Assembly: GCF_005519465.1 (NCBI RefSeq)
Contig: NZ_CP027858.1
Location: forward strand, 2,170,001-2,234,000
DNA: 64,000 nucleotides
Direction of reading: 5' to 3'
DNA from: Streptomyces clavuligerus
Lineage (GTDB): Bacteria; Actinomycetota; Actinomycetes; Streptomycetales; Streptomycetaceae
Below are positions 52,511 to 61,542 of the stretch, one piece after another. The translations under genes were made by a program, and so were the position numbers. Positions within the stretch are counted from its first letter, which is position 1, and every line of letters begins with the position of its first letter. Below the pieces are notes generated by a model. The model ran no database searches, had not been told where the DNA came from, and saw only the letters and a list, made by a program, of their open reading frames with translations.

Positions 52511-52659
52511 GAGCCGGTCTACCTCGTTCGCTGGCTGCGGGGGGTACAGGGGCTGCGCTGTCTCACCGGTCCGTCGTCACCGGCAGCCGTCGGCCCGGCC
52601 GCCGGGAGCCGGGGCGGTCCGCTCCGGTGGGGTGCCTTGGGGGCGGGCGCCGGGGCGGT

Positions 52660-53544
52660 TCACGGCCCGTGGTAGGCGGGGGTGCCGTGGCGCAGGACAC
52701 CGGATTCGCGGCCCTGCTGGGGGTCGCCGCCCGCGAGCGGGGCCGAGCAGAACCCGCAGCGGTCGCCGATGAGTTCGATCCCGCACCAGGTGCAGGGCTC
52801 GCGCCGGACGGACGAGACCAGCTGGTAGAGGACCGAGATCTCCGGGAGGAAGGCGGCGAACTCGACCAGCTTCCCGGTGCCCCACCAGGCGGGCGACTCG
52901 GCGGGGAGCGGGACCTCCTCCACTCCCTGGGCGCGCCAGGCGGGCGCCAGCTCGCGTTCGGTCCACTCCGAGTGCAACTGGCCCCGGGCCACGGCCATCC
53001 GGGTGGGGAAGGCGGGCCCGGCGGGCACCGTGTCGCCGCCGATCCTGACCAGCTCGGGGGCGGGGTGGGCGACCACCGCGAACTGGGAGCCCGGCACCCA
53101 GGACTTGGCGTGCGACTTCATCCCCACGGGCACCCGGTCCAGCCGGGTCACGGAGGAGAGCTGGGCCCCCGCGTGGACATAGTGGGAGAGCAGCCGGGCG
53201 GCGGAGGCGATGACCCCCGGGCCGAAGTCGCAGACGGACAACTGGCGTAACTGCCGGACGAGTACGGCGGTGCCCAGCGGCGGCAGATCCACCTTCAGCA
53301 GGGCGATGCGGTTGCTCTCCAGGACCGACCGCACGGTGTGCAGCCGCCGCTCGTGGGCGAGCGGGACGGTCGCCGGGTAGACGGCGACCACATAGCCGTG
53401 GCGCTCCAGCAGGGCGGTCATGTCGGTGATCGCGGCGTCCAGCGGACGGTCCTCGGGCGGGTGCAGCAGAGCGGCCGTCGGCGTGTGCTGGTCCATCGGC
53501 GGTAGCACCAGGTCTGCGCTGGTGACAGCTATTGCGGTCGGCAC
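52660..53544 (-). CDS. hypothetical protein with C-terminal zinc-ribbon-like motif, first gene of the tad string
   Basis: A 294-residue soluble protein I do not recognise. An alpha/beta N-terminal half (DAAITDMTALLERHGYVVAV, ALLKVDLPPLGTAVLVRQLR) is followed by a mixed middle region (AWWGTGKLVEFAAFLPEI) and a tail with two CxxC pairs, EPCTWCGIEL and DRCGFCSAPL, typical of a zinc ribbon. It starts with GTG at 53544 after GGGGAA and precedes cpaB by 149 nt on the same strand, so it may be the first gene of the tad operon. It could be a regulator or assembly factor; there is no evidence beyond position. Confidence 0.7.
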   Translation of the reverse strand: MPTAIAVTSADLVLPPMDQHTPTAALLHPPEDRPLDAAITDMTALLERHGYVVAVYPATVPLAHERRLHTVRSVLESNRIALLKVDLPPLGTAVLVRQLRQLSVCDFGPGVIASAARLLSHYVHAGAQLSSVTRLDRVPVGMKSHAKSWVPGSQFAVVAHPAPELVRIGGDTVPAGPAFPTRMAVARGQLHSEWTERELAPAWRAQGVEEVPLPAESPAWWGTGKLVEFAAFLPEISVLYQLVSSVRREPCTWCGIELIGDRCGFCSAPLAGGDPQQGRESGVLRHGTPAYHGP

Positions 53545-53932
53545 GCTGGTTCCCCGTTCGGCTCCGGTCGCCGGGGGTCCCGTGACCGCAGATACGTACT
53601 GCTCGCTGCTCCTGCACGAGCACTGTATCCGCGACTCCGGGGGCAGAGAACACCTCGCCGGACCCTGCGCCGCGGCCCGCGTACGCTCCGCACAGGCCAA
53701 AGGGCGGCAAAGTCTGACGTTCCCGTACAGCCGTTGCAGCACCGAACAGCCGTGCGCGCCAGGGCGGATGGGGCGTCCTGGCCGGAATCCGATGGACGAC
53801 TCCCGGCGCCCATCCCGGGCCGGGGTCTTGACATCCGCATTGGTCTGGACCAACTTGGGCGGTCAGCGGTGGCCACCGTTCACTCCTCCCTGCCCCTCGC
53901 AATCCCCCCAACTCCCCCACTGGAGGCAGCAC
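53545..53932. other. 388-bp divergent promoter region, tad operon / chitinase
   Basis: No gene is seen. It must hold the promoter for the minus-strand tad string and the DasR-controlled chitinase promoter at 53828-53856. Confidence 0.6.
53828..53856 (+). promoter_or_regulatory. chitinase promoter with DasR-responsive element (dre)
   Basis: TTGACA (53828-53833) is a perfect -35; the -10 is expected near 53851-53856. Between them, 53839-53854 reads ATTGGTCTGGACCAAC, whose core TTGGTC-TG-GACCAA is a perfect palindrome and which matches 13 of 16 positions of the DasR dre consensus known from streptomycete chitinase promoters. N-acetylglucosamine metabolites would relieve repression. Confidence 0.8.
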
Positions 53933-55630
53933 GTGGACCGCAGTACTCGCTCGCGGAGATGGCTCGGCGGCGGCCTGGCCCTCGCCGTCGGGGCCGGACT
54001 CACCGTCACCGGACTGACGGGCGTCGCCCAGGCGGCCGACATCAATGTGGCCAAGAACCCCGGCTTCGAGTCCGGGCTCTCCTCCTGGACCTGCTCCGGC
54101 GGCAGTGGCTCGAATGTCCCGTCACCCGTACGGACGGGCACCTCCGCCCTGCGGGCCGCACCGGCGGGCCATGACAACGCCCGCTGCTCGCAGAGTGTGG
54201 CGGTCAAGCCGAACTCCACCTATCAGCTCTCCGCCTGGACCCAGGGCGGCCACGCCTACCTCGGCGCGAGCGGCACGGGCACCACGGACATCTCCACCTG
54301 GTCCCCGGGCAGCACCGGCTGGCAGCAGCTCTCCACCAGCTTCCGCACCGGCCCCAGCACCACGTCGGTGACGGTCTACACCCACGGCTGGTACGGCACC
54401 CCCGCGTACTTCGTGGACGACGTGAGCGTCTTCGGGCCCGACGGGGGCGGCGGCCCCGACCCCGAGCCGGTGATCCCGCCGACGCCCACCGGGCTCGCCA
54501 CGGGCCAGGTGACGTCCTCGTCCGTCGCGCTCAACTGGGGCGCCGCGAACGGCGCCACCGGCTACAACGTCTACCGCGACGGCACCAAGGTGCAGTCGGC
54601 GACGGGAACCTCGGCCACCGTGACCGGGCTCACCGCGAACACCTCGTACCAGTTCCAGGTCACCGCCACCAACAGCGCGGGCGAGTCGGCGCGCTCCACG
54701 GCGGTCACCGCGCGGACGTCGAGCGGCCCGGTCATCCCCAACCCCGTGGTGCCCCGGCACGCGGTGACCGGCTACTGGCAGAACTTCAACAACGGCGCCA
54801 CCGTGCAGAAGCTGCGGGACGTCCAGAACGCGTACGACATCATCGCGGTCGCCTTCGCCGACGCCACGAACACCCCCGGTGAGCTGACCTTCAACCTCAG
54901 CCCGGCGCTGGGCTACTCCTCCGTCGCCGAGTTCAAGTCGGACATCGCCGCCAAGAAGGCCGCCGGGAAGTCGGTCATCATCTCCGTCGGCGGCGAGATC
55001 GGCAATGTGACCATCAACAGCGACGCGTCGGCCACCGCCTTCGCCAACAGCGCCTGGGCGCTGATGCAGGAGTACGGCTTCAACGGCATCGACATCGACC
55101 TCGAACACGGGATCAACTCCACCTATCTGACGAAGGCGCTGCGGCAGCTCTCCGCCAAGGCGGGCCCGAACATGGTCCTCACCATGGCCCCGCAGACCAT
55201 CGACATGCAGTCGACCTCGACCGAGTACTTCAAGCTGGCGCTGAACGTGAAGGACATCCTCACGGTCGTCAACATGCAGAACTACAACAGCGGGGCGATG
55301 CTCGGCTGCGACGGCAAGGTCTACTCGCTGGGCTCGGTGGACTTCCTGACCGCGCTCGCCTGTATCCAACTGGAGAACGGGCTCGACCCCTCGCAGGTCG
55401 GGCTGGGCGTCCCGGCCTCCACCCGGGGCGCGGGCAGCGGCTATGTCAGCCCCGCCACGGTGACCGCGGCACTGGACTGCCTCACCCGGGCCACCAACTG
55501 CGGCAGCTTCAAGCCGCCGCGGACCTACCCCGCGCTGCGCGGCGCGATGACCTGGTCCACCAACTGGGACGCGACGGCGGGCAACGCCTGGTCGAACGCG
55601 GTGGGACCGCACGTCAAGGCCCTTCCGTAA
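53933..55630 (+). CDS. secreted family 18 chitinase with CBM and fibronectin III domains
   Basis: A 565-residue exported enzyme. It has a signal peptide (about 1-34, ending GVAQA), a carbohydrate-binding beta-sandwich (about 36-148: NVAKNPGFESGLSSWTC, FVDDVSVFGP), a fibronectin III module (about 170-245: PTGLATGQVTSSSVALNWG) and a GH18 catalytic barrel (about 255-563: HAVTGYWQNFNNG, SVIISVGGEIG, FNGIDIDLEHG, MAPQTID). The catalytic acid is the Glu of IDIDLE; the first position of the DGxDxDxE motif is Asn, which GH18 tolerates. The GTG at 53933 has GGAGG 6 nt upstream. Its promoter carries a DasR-type site. Confidence 0.94.
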   Translation: MDRSTRSRRWLGGGLALAVGAGLTVTGLTGVAQAADINVAKNPGFESGLSSWTCSGGSGSNVPSPVRTGTSALRAAPAGHDNARCSQSVAVKPNSTYQLSAWTQGGHAYLGASGTGTTDISTWSPGSTGWQQLSTSFRTGPSTTSVTVYTHGWYGTPAYFVDDVSVFGPDGGGGPDPEPVIPPTPTGLATGQVTSSSVALNWGAANGATGYNVYRDGTKVQSATGTSATVTGLTANTSYQFQVTATNSAGESARSTAVTARTSSGPVIPNPVVPRHAVTGYWQNFNNGATVQKLRDVQNAYDIIAVAFADATNTPGELTFNLSPALGYSSVAEFKSDIAAKKAAGKSVIISVGGEIGNVTINSDASATAFANSAWALMQEYGFNGIDIDLEHGINSTYLTKALRQLSAKAGPNMVLTMAPQTIDMQSTSTEYFKLALNVKDILTVVNMQNYNSGAMLGCDGKVYSLGSVDFLTALACIQLENGLDPSQVGLGVPASTRGAGSGYVSPATVTAALDCLTRATNCGSFKPPRTYPALRGAMTWSTNWDATAGNAWSNAVGPHVKALP

Positions 55631-55704
55631 CCCCTTCGCGGCCTTCCGCGGCGTCCCGCGCGGTCTCGCGCGGCGGCCCCGCGGCAGTGCACGGCTGAAG
55701 CGCC

Positions 55705-55734
55705 ACGGCGCCACCGGCTCACCGGTGGCGCCGT
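55705..55734 (+). terminator. chitinase terminator
   Basis: ACGGCGCCACCGG (55705-55717) pairs perfectly with 55722-55734 around a 4-nt loop, CTCA. Confidence 0.85.
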
Positions 55735-55826
55735 CGGCGTTCCCCCGCGCCGTCACCGCGCCCCGCCGGGTCCCCCGCCGCTCCGGAGTACCCCGTTCCG
55801 GGTGACGGGAGACCGAAGCGCGCCTC

Positions 55827-55855
55827 TTGACCTGGCCATGTCATGGCCGCACGAT
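55827..55855 (+). promoter_or_regulatory. carboxypeptidase promoter with palindromic operator
   Basis: TTGACC (55827-55832) and CACGAT (55850-55855) are 17 nt apart. GGCCATG-T-CATGGCC (55834-55848), a perfect 7-bp inverted repeat, fills the spacer, as expected for a repressor site. Confidence 0.6.
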
Positions 55856-55931
55856 GTGTGCCCGTACCGCTCCTCTGTCATGCGTCCTACCGGTGCGAAC
55901 CGCACCCCCCACTCCACCCCCAGGAGACAGC

Positions 55932-57287
55932 ATGCGACCACGGATACGCGGCAAGGGCCCGAAGGCCGCGGCGATCAGCGCGCTGCTGGCGCTCGCCGTC
56001 GCGGCGCCGTTCACGGCCAACGCGGCGCCCCCCGACCCGGCCTCGCCCTCGGCCCCGTCCGCCGGGGCGGCGGCGGTCGCCGCCGACGAGCAGGTCCGCC
56101 AGTACGAGATCAAGGGCAGGGCGAGCGTGGCCTCGCGGACCGCGATCGCCGCGACCGGGGTCGCGATCGACGAGGCGGACACCCACTCCACCGTCGTCAC
56201 CGCCGACGCCCGCCAGGCCCGGAAGCTGCGCGAGCTGGGCCACACGCTCGTGGCGCTGCCCGTGCCGCCCGCCCGGACCGGCGGCGGACCGGTCACGGCG
56301 ATGGACTTCCCGCCCGCCGACTCCCGCTACCACAACTACGCGGAGATGACCTCGGTCATCAATCAACGGATCGCCCAGTACCCGAACATCATGAGCAAGC
56401 GGGTCATCGGCCGCAGCCACGAGGGCCGGGAGATCATCGCCGTCAAGATCAGCGACAATGTCGCGGCGGACGAGAACGAGCCCGAGGTGCTGTTCACGCA
56501 CCACCAGCACGCCCGGGAGCACCTCACCGTCGAGATGGCGCTCTATCTCATCCGTGAGCTGGGCGAGGACTACGGCACCGACGCCCGGGTCACCAACGCC
56601 GTCGACAGCCGGGAGATCTGGATCATCCCGGACATCAACCCGGACGGCGGCGAGTACGACATCGCGACCGGCTCCTACCGGAGCTGGCGCAAGAACCGGC
56701 AGCCCAACACCGGTTCCTCGTTCGTCGGCACCGACCTCAACCGCAACTGGAACTACCGCTGGGGCTGCTGCGGCGGCTCCTCCGGCTCGTTCAGCTCGGA
56801 GACCTACCGGGGCCGGGCGGCCGAGTCCGCGCCCGAGGTGAAGGTCGTCGCCGACTTCGTGCGCAGCCGGGTCGTGGGCGGTCAGCAGCAGATCAAGACC
56901 GGTATCGACTTCCACACCTACAGCGAGCTGGTGCTCTGGCCGTTCGGCTGGACCACGGCGGACACCGCCCCGGGGATGACCCAGGACGACCGGAACGCCT
57001 TCGCCGCGGTGGGCCAGAAGATGGCGGCCAGCAACGGCTACACACCGGAGCAGTCGAGCGATCTGTACATCACCGACGGGTCGATCGACGACTGGCTGTG
57101 GGGCAACCAGCGGATCTTCGGCTACACCTTCGAGATGTATCCGAGCGGCTTCGGCGGCGGTGGCTTCTACCCGCCCGACGAGGTGATCGAGCGCGAGACC
57201 AGCCGCAACCGGGACGCCGTGCTCCAGCTCCTGGAGAACTCGGACTGCATGTACCGGTCCATCGGCAAGGAAGCGCAGTACTGCTGA
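55932..57287 (+). CDS. secreted zinc carboxypeptidase, M14 family
   Basis: A 451-residue exported metalloprotease. It has a signal peptide (about 1-35, ending TANAAP), a propeptide (about 40-125), then the M14 domain from [20 protein letters not shown]. Zinc ligands are in [13 protein letters not shown] (His and Glu) and [15 protein letters not shown] (His). [30 protein letters not shown] and the C-terminal [10 protein letters not shown] with the general-base Glu are also typical. It trims C-terminal residues from peptides outside the cell. The ATG follows CAGGAGACAGC. It is convergent with the gluconate permease gene. Confidence 0.93.
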   Translation: MRPRIRGKGPKAAAISALLALAVAAPFTANAAPPDPASPSAPSAGAAAVAADEQVRQYEIKGRASVASRTAIAATGVAIDEADTHSTVVTADARQARKLRELGHTLVALPVPPARTGGGPVTAMDFPPADSRYHNYAEMTSVINQRIAQYPNIMSKRVIGRSHEGREIIAVKISDNVAADENEPEVLFTHHQHAREHLTVEMALYLIRELGEDYGTDARVTNAVDSREIWIIPDINPDGGEYDIATGSYRSWRKNRQPNTGSSFVGTDLNRNWNYRWGCCGGSSGSFSSETYRGRAAESAPEVKVVADFVRSRVVGGQQQIKTGIDFHTYSELVLWPFGWTTADTAPGMTQDDRNAFAAVGQKMAASNGYTPEQSSDLYITDGSIDDWLWGNQRIFGYTFEMYPSGFGGGGFYPPDEVIERETSRNRDAVLQLLENSDCMYRSIGKEAQYC

Positions 57288-57300
57288 GCCGACGGCGCAC

Positions 57301-57338
57301 GGACGGGCCGCCCGGGGTGCTCCCCGGGCGGCCCGTCC
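57301..57338. terminator. bidirectional terminator, carboxypeptidase / GntP permease
   Basis: A 17-bp stem: 57301-57317 pairs with 57322-57338 around TGCT, between convergent genes. Confidence 0.85.
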
Positions 57339-57362
57339 CGCTGTGCGCTCCCGTTCCGGTGG

Positions 57363-58823
57363 CTACACCACCAGGCTGAGCGCCGCGGCGACCGCGAAGC
57401 CCGCGACCGAGAGGACCGACTCCAGGACCGTCCAGGTCCTGAGGGTGTCCCGCTCCGATATGCCGAAGTACTTGGCGACGATCCAGAAGCCGCCGTCGTT
57501 GACGTGCGAGGCGAAGATCGAACCCGCCGAGATGGCCATGATGACCAGGGCGAGGAAGGGCTGGGAGTGGTCCGCGCCCTCCACCAGCGGGAGCACGATG
57601 CCCGCCGTGGTGACGATCGCGACCGTCGCCGAGCCCTGCGCGACCCGCAGCACCAGCGAGATCAGATAGGCGAGCACGATCAGCGGCAGACCGACGCCCT
57701 CGAAGGTGTCGGAGAGCGCCTGCGCCACCCCGCTCGCCTTGAGGACGGCGCCGAAGACCCCGCCCGCGCCGACCACCAGCAGGATGTTGCCGACCGGCTT
57801 GAGGGAGGAGGTCGACACCTGCTCCAGGGAGGTCCGGGACCAGCCGCGCCGGATGCCCAGCAGGTAGTACGCGAGGATCAGCGCGATCGTCAGCGCGACG
57901 AACGGGTTGCCGAAGAACTCGATCACCGAGCGGAGCGTGGACTCGTCCAGACCGATGGAGGAGAACGTGGCCGCGAGGATCAGCACCAGCGGCGTACCGA
58001 TGATGAGGAGCACCGTGGAGAGCGCGACCGGGGCCTCGTCGGCGGAGCCCCGCTCGGCCGCCACGGCCGCCTTGGCCTCCTCGGCCGCGTCCAGCATGTC
58101 CTGCGGGACCTCGACGAAGACCCGCTTGCCGATCCAGTCGGAGAAGACCCAGGCCGCCGCGACCGCGGGCAGCCCCACGACGACGCCCATCAGGATGACC
58201 CAGCCCAGCGAGACGTCCAGCAGCCCGGCGGCGGCGACGGGGCCGGGGTGCGGCGGCAGGAAGGCGTGGGTCATCGACAGACCCGCCAGCAGTGGCATCG
58301 CATAGAGGACGATCGACTTGCCGGAACGTTTTGCCGCCGCGTAGACGATCGGGGCGAGGACGAAGATACCGACGTCGAAGAAGACCGGGATACCGAAGAT
58401 CACACCGGTCAGACCCATGGCCAGCGGGGCCCGCTTCTCACCGAAGGCGTCGAGCAACCGCCTGCTCAGCACCTCCGCTCCGCCGGAGACTTCGAGGATC
58501 GCGCCGAGCATGGTGCCGAGGCCGATGATGATGGCGACATGGCCGAGGATGCCGCCCATGCCGTTCTCGATGACGGACTCGGCGGCGGAGCGCTGGACCG
58601 TGCCGAAGAGTTCGGTCACGGAGAGACCGGCGGCGAGGCCGACCACGATGGAGACGGCGAGCAGCGCGACGAACGGCTGGAGCCGGACCTTGATGATGAG
58701 GACGAGCAGCAGGGCGATACCGAGGGCGGCGACGGTCAGCAGACCCGCCGTGCCGTCGATCAGGAGGAGGAGTCCTCCGGTGTGCGGTGGCGCCTCCGGT
58801 GTGGCGCCGGCAGCGAACAGCAT
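57363..58823 (-). CDS. GntP-family gluconate/organic acid permease
   Basis: A 486-residue polytopic protein with about 12-14 transmembrane helices in the GntP pattern: LLVLIIKVRLQPFVALLAVS, ENGMGGILGHVAIIIGLGTMLGA, HAFLPPHPGPVAAAG, and the C-terminal AQGSATVAIVTTAGIVLPL and ASHVNDGGFWIVAKYFGI. It imports gluconate or a related hydroxy or sugar acid with protons. The ATG at 58823 is chosen over upstream in-frame starts that lack homology. It is separated from ridA by a hairpin, so it is partly uncoupled from the rest of the catabolic operon. Confidence 0.9.
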   Translation of the reverse strand: MLFAAGATPEAPPHTGGLLLLIDGTAGLLTVAALGIALLLVLIIKVRLQPFVALLAVSIVVGLAAGLSVTELFGTVQRSAAESVIENGMGGILGHVAIIIGLGTMLGAILEVSGGAEVLSRRLLDAFGEKRAPLAMGLTGVIFGIPVFFDVGIFVLAPIVYAAAKRSGKSIVLYAMPLLAGLSMTHAFLPPHPGPVAAAGLLDVSLGWVILMGVVVGLPAVAAAWVFSDWIGKRVFVEVPQDMLDAAEEAKAAVAAERGSADEAPVALSTVLLIIGTPLVLILAATFSSIGLDESTLRSVIEFFGNPFVALTIALILAYYLLGIRRGWSRTSLEQVSTSSLKPVGNILLVVGAGGVFGAVLKASGVAQALSDTFEGVGLPLIVLAYLISLVLRVAQGSATVAIVTTAGIVLPLVEGADHSQPFLALVIMAISAGSIFASHVNDGGFWIVAKYFGISERDTLRTWTVLESVLSVAGFAVAAALSLVV

Positions 58824-58866
58824 GTGCAACCCCTGTCGATGGAGGGTTTTGGGGTAGGGGGGACCG

Positions 58867-58899
58867 CGGGACGGCGCTCTGTGGTGGAGCGCCGTCCCG
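58867..58899 (-). terminator. hairpin between ridA and the GntP gene
   Basis: GGGACGGCGCTC (58868-58879) pairs with 58887-58898 around a 7-nt loop, with one more flanking pair. It lies downstream of ridA and upstream of the permease on the minus strand, so it may attenuate permease transcription. Confidence 0.7.
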
Positions 58900-58997
58900 G
58901 GAGGCGTTGCGCTGTGGGGGAAGGGCAAACGGTGTCCGGAAGGCGGTGCGTCCGGGACGCCGGGGGCGTCCGGGCGGTCAGCGGGTGGGCCGGAGGG

Positions 58998-59408
58998 TCA
59001 GCCCAGGACCGCCAGGGCGTCGATCTCGATGAGCAGCCCGGCGGGCAGTCCGACGTAGACCGTGGTGCGCGCGGACGGCGGGGCGGTGAGGCCCTGCTGC
59101 TCGAAGTACTCGTTGTAGATCTGGTTCATCTCGGCGAAGTGGTCGACGTCGGTGAGGTAGACGCGCATCATCATCACGTCGTCCCAGCTCGCGCCGCCCT
59201 CCTCCAGGATCGCCTTGACGTTGGCGAAGGTCTGGAGGGTCTGCTCGCGCAGGGTGGGGCCCGCCGGGGTGGGGGCCTGGCCCGGCTGCGCCGGGAGGAA
59301 GCCGACCTGCCCGGCGACCTGGAGGATGTTCCCCTTCTTGACGCCGTGGGAGAACTTGGCGGGCGGGGCGGTGTGGGTGGCGGGGGTGAGCGCGATCTTC
59401 TCGGTCAT
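58998..59408 (-). CDS. RidA-family enamine/imine deaminase
   Basis: A 136-residue RidA (YjgF/UK114) protein. Family blocks are PAKFSHGVKKGNILQVAGQVG, ANVKAILEEGGASWDDVMMM, VYLTDVDHFAEMNQIYNEYF, and the C-terminal ARTTVYVGLPAGLLIEIDAL with the substrate-binding Arg. It hydrolyses reactive 2-aminoacrylate-type enamines made by PLP enzymes. That fits the D-serine-dehydratase-like gene in the divergent operon. GAGGGA precedes the ATG; it is 18 nt after the IclR gene. Confidence 0.9.
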   Translation of the reverse strand: MTEKIALTPATHTAPPAKFSHGVKKGNILQVAGQVGFLPAQPGQAPTPAGPTLREQTLQTFANVKAILEEGGASWDDVMMMRVYLTDVDHFAEMNQIYNEYFEQQGLTAPPSARTTVYVGLPAGLLIEIDALAVLG

Positions 59409-59426
59409 GGAGGGTCCCTCAGGGGT

Positions 59427-60179
59427 TCAGTGCGGGGTGACGGAGCCGGAGTACTCCCGGCTGATGGCCTCCGCGGTGCGGCGCACCAGCGGGAGCAGGG
59501 TGAGGAGTTCCTCGGCGGTGACGACGACGTTCGGCGCGGAGACCGACATGGCGGCGACGACCCGTCCGGCGGCGCCCCGGATGGGCGCGCCGATGCAGTT
59601 GATGGACTCCTCGTGGCCACCGAGGTCGGTGGCCCATCCCTGGTCGCGCACGGTCGCCAGCTCCTTGAGGAAGGCGGTGGCGTTCGGCGTCGAACGGGAT
59701 GTGTACAGGGGGTAGTCGAGCTTCTCGGCGACGGCGCGCCGCTCGTGCTCGGGGAGGTCGGCCAGGAGCAGCTTGGCCACGGCGGCGACGGTGATCGCCA
59801 CGGGTTTGCCGATGCGGGAGTACATCCGTACCGGGTAGCGGCTCTCGACCTTGTCGATGTAGAGGACCTCGCTCTCCTCGTAGACGGCGAGATGGACGGT
59901 GTGTCCGATCTGCTCGTTGAGGGTGACGAGGTGGGGGTGGGCGATCTCGCGGACGTCCAGGTTCTCCACGGCCTCCTGGGCGAGGGCGAAGAGCCGGGCG
60001 CCGAGGCGGTAGCGCTGGTCCTGCTGGCGGTAGACCAGCCCGTGGTCGTGGAGGGTGCGCAGCAGGCGCAGGGCGGTGGATTTGTGGACGCCCAGGCGTT
60101 CGGCGACCCGTCCGAGGTCGGCGGGGCCCTGGGCGAGCAGCGGCAGGATGCTCAGGGCGCGGTCGACGGTCTGGCTCAT
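59427..60179 (-). CDS. IclR-family transcriptional regulator
   Basis: A 250-residue regulator with an N-terminal winged helix (TVDRALSILPLLAQGPADLG, GVHKSTALRLLRTLHDHGLV) and a C-terminal effector domain (TLNEQIGHTVHLAVYEESEV, MYSRIGKPVAITVAAVAKLL, HEESINCIGAPIRG). The conserved Cys and Gly-Ala-Pro in the effector pocket are present. Its ATG overlaps the kinase stop (ATGA), placing it in the kinase-iclR-ridA operon. It probably controls this island by binding the palindrome at 61389-61405; the effector would be a sugar acid or amino acid derivative. Confidence 0.9.
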   Translation of the reverse strand: MSQTVDRALSILPLLAQGPADLGRVAERLGVHKSTALRLLRTLHDHGLVYRQQDQRYRLGARLFALAQEAVENLDVREIAHPHLVTLNEQIGHTVHLAVYEESEVLYIDKVESRYPVRMYSRIGKPVAITVAAVAKLLLADLPEHERRAVAEKLDYPLYTSRSTPNATAFLKELATVRDQGWATDLGGHEESINCIGAPIRGAAGRVVAAMSVSAPNVVVTAEELLTLLPLVRRTAEAISREYSGSVTPH

Positions 60180-61297
60180 GGTGCGTGTCCCTCCTCCGCC
60201 CCGCTGGTGGTCCAGCCGGGGCCGAGTCGAAGTTTCCCCCAGTCCGCGTCGGGAAGTGCCGCGAGGCGGTCGGCGTGTGCGGTGGCGGGCGGTACGGCGA
60301 CGTCGCCGGGGACGGTGAGGGCGGCGGCGGCCATGAGATGGCCGTGGCGGAGCCGGTCCCGGGCGGGCAGGGAACGCAGCAGCGCGGAGAGGTAGCCGGC
60401 GGCGAAGGCGTCCCCGGCGCCGACGGGGGCGGTGATGTCCACGGCGGGGGCGGGTTCGTGGACGGCGGGGCCGTCGGCTCCCGGCCCGGGCTCTTCCCGG
60501 TCTTCGGGCGCCTCGGTGTGCCGGGCGGGCGTGGCCGGGGCCGCGAAGCCGGGGCGGGCGAACTCGGTGGCGCCCAGGGCGCCCTGTTTGACGACCACGG
60601 CGGCGGGTTCCGGGAGGGCCGCGCGGATCGCGGCGGGTCCCTCCAGACCCCAGGCGTCGGCGGCCTCGTCCTCGCCGACGAAGACCAGGTCGGCGCCGCG
60701 GGCGAGGTCGAGCAGGACCCGGGCGCCCGCGGGGTCGCGCCACAGTCCGGGCCGGTGGTTGACGTCGAACGAGACCAGCGGGCGGCCGGGCCCGCGGGCG
60801 GTGAGCCGCCGCATCAGGGCGAGGCAGTCGTCCGAGAGCGCGGGGGTGATCCCGGAGAGGTGGAGCACCCGGGCCCCGGTGACGGCGGCGGCCGGGACGG
60901 TGTCCGGGGACATCGCGGAGGCCGCCGAGCCGCGCCGGTAGTAGACGACCTCATGGGCGTCGGTGGCGCGGTCGGTGGCGGTGCGGAAGTAGATCCCGGT
61001 GGGCCGTTCGGGGTCGCGGCCGACGGCCGATGTGTCGACTCCGTATCCGGCGATGGCGTGGATGAGATGGTCGCCGAAGCCGTCCGTGCCGACCCGGCCG
61101 ACCCAGCGGGTCCGGTGTCCGGCCGCCGCGAGGGCGCAGGCCACATTGGACTCGGCGCCGCCGATGGCCCGGTCGAACGACGGGACGTCGGCCAGGCGTC
61201 CGGGCCGGGAGGGAAGGAACGTGACCATGGACTCGCCGAGGCAGATGACATCGGTGTCGGTGACATCCACGGCTGCGGTACCGGTCGGGCTGCTCAC
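60176..61297 (-). CDS. PfkB-family sugar kinase (2-keto-3-deoxygluconate kinase-like)
   Basis: A 373-residue ribokinase-fold enzyme: CLGESMVTFLPSRPG and FDRAIGGAESNVACALAAAG at the N terminus, RPTGIYFRTATD, VVYYRRGSAASAMSP, FDVNHRPGLWRD, and the C-terminal anion hole/catalytic motif ITAPVGAGDAFAAGYLSAL with the Asp base. Closest by motifs to KDG kinases, which make 2-keto-3-deoxy-6-phosphogluconate. An acidic insertion (about 255-285, EAPEDREEPGPGADG) precedes the catalytic motif. The start is GTG with GAGGAG upstream. It is the first gene of the minus-strand operon. Confidence 0.88.
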   Translation of the reverse strand: MSSPTGTAAVDVTDTDVICLGESMVTFLPSRPGRLADVPSFDRAIGGAESNVACALAAAGHRTRWVGRVGTDGFGDHLIHAIAGYGVDTSAVGRDPERPTGIYFRTATDRATDAHEVVYYRRGSAASAMSPDTVPAAAVTGARVLHLSGITPALSDDCLALMRRLTARGPGRPLVSFDVNHRPGLWRDPAGARVLLDLARGADLVFVGEDEAADAWGLEGPAAIRAALPEPAAVVVKQGALGATEFARPGFAAPATPARHTEAPEDREEPGPGADGPAVHEPAPAVDITAPVGAGDAFAAGYLSALLRSLPARDRLRHGHLMAAAALTVPGDVAVPPATAHADRLAALPDADWGKLRLGPGWTTSGAEEGHAP

Positions 61298-61388
61298 CCT
61301 GGGGCTCCTCGCGGGGTCTGGGTGCCGAATCCATTGACCCGGCGCTGCGCCGGATGTTAGACAGCACCGAGCGATATGCGCAATGAGT

Positions 61389-61405
61389 GTTGCAAATAAT
61401 GCAAC
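61389..61405. promoter_or_regulatory. candidate IclR operator
   Basis: GTTGCA-AATAA-TGCAAC is a perfect 6-bp inverted repeat in the only AT-rich stretch of the divergent kinase/deaminase intergenic region, 92 nt from the kinase start and 138 nt from the deaminase start. Confidence 0.6.
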
Positions 61406-61542
61406 GCTTGCTGATCGCGCCCCCGCCGAGAACCCGGCGACGGCCCCGGCCGCCGTCCGGCCCCGGCCCGCCCCGGCCCGGCGGTCGCCCCCGACCGCCC
61501 GGGTCCCGACCGCCCCCGAGCGCCGCCCCCGAAGGAGCCACC

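Larger units (their letters stand above)
55631..55931 (+). other. 301-bp intergenic region, chitinase / carboxypeptidase
   Basis: It holds the chitinase terminator (55705-55734) and the carboxypeptidase promoter with a palindrome (55827-55855); no gene is seen. Confidence 0.6.
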
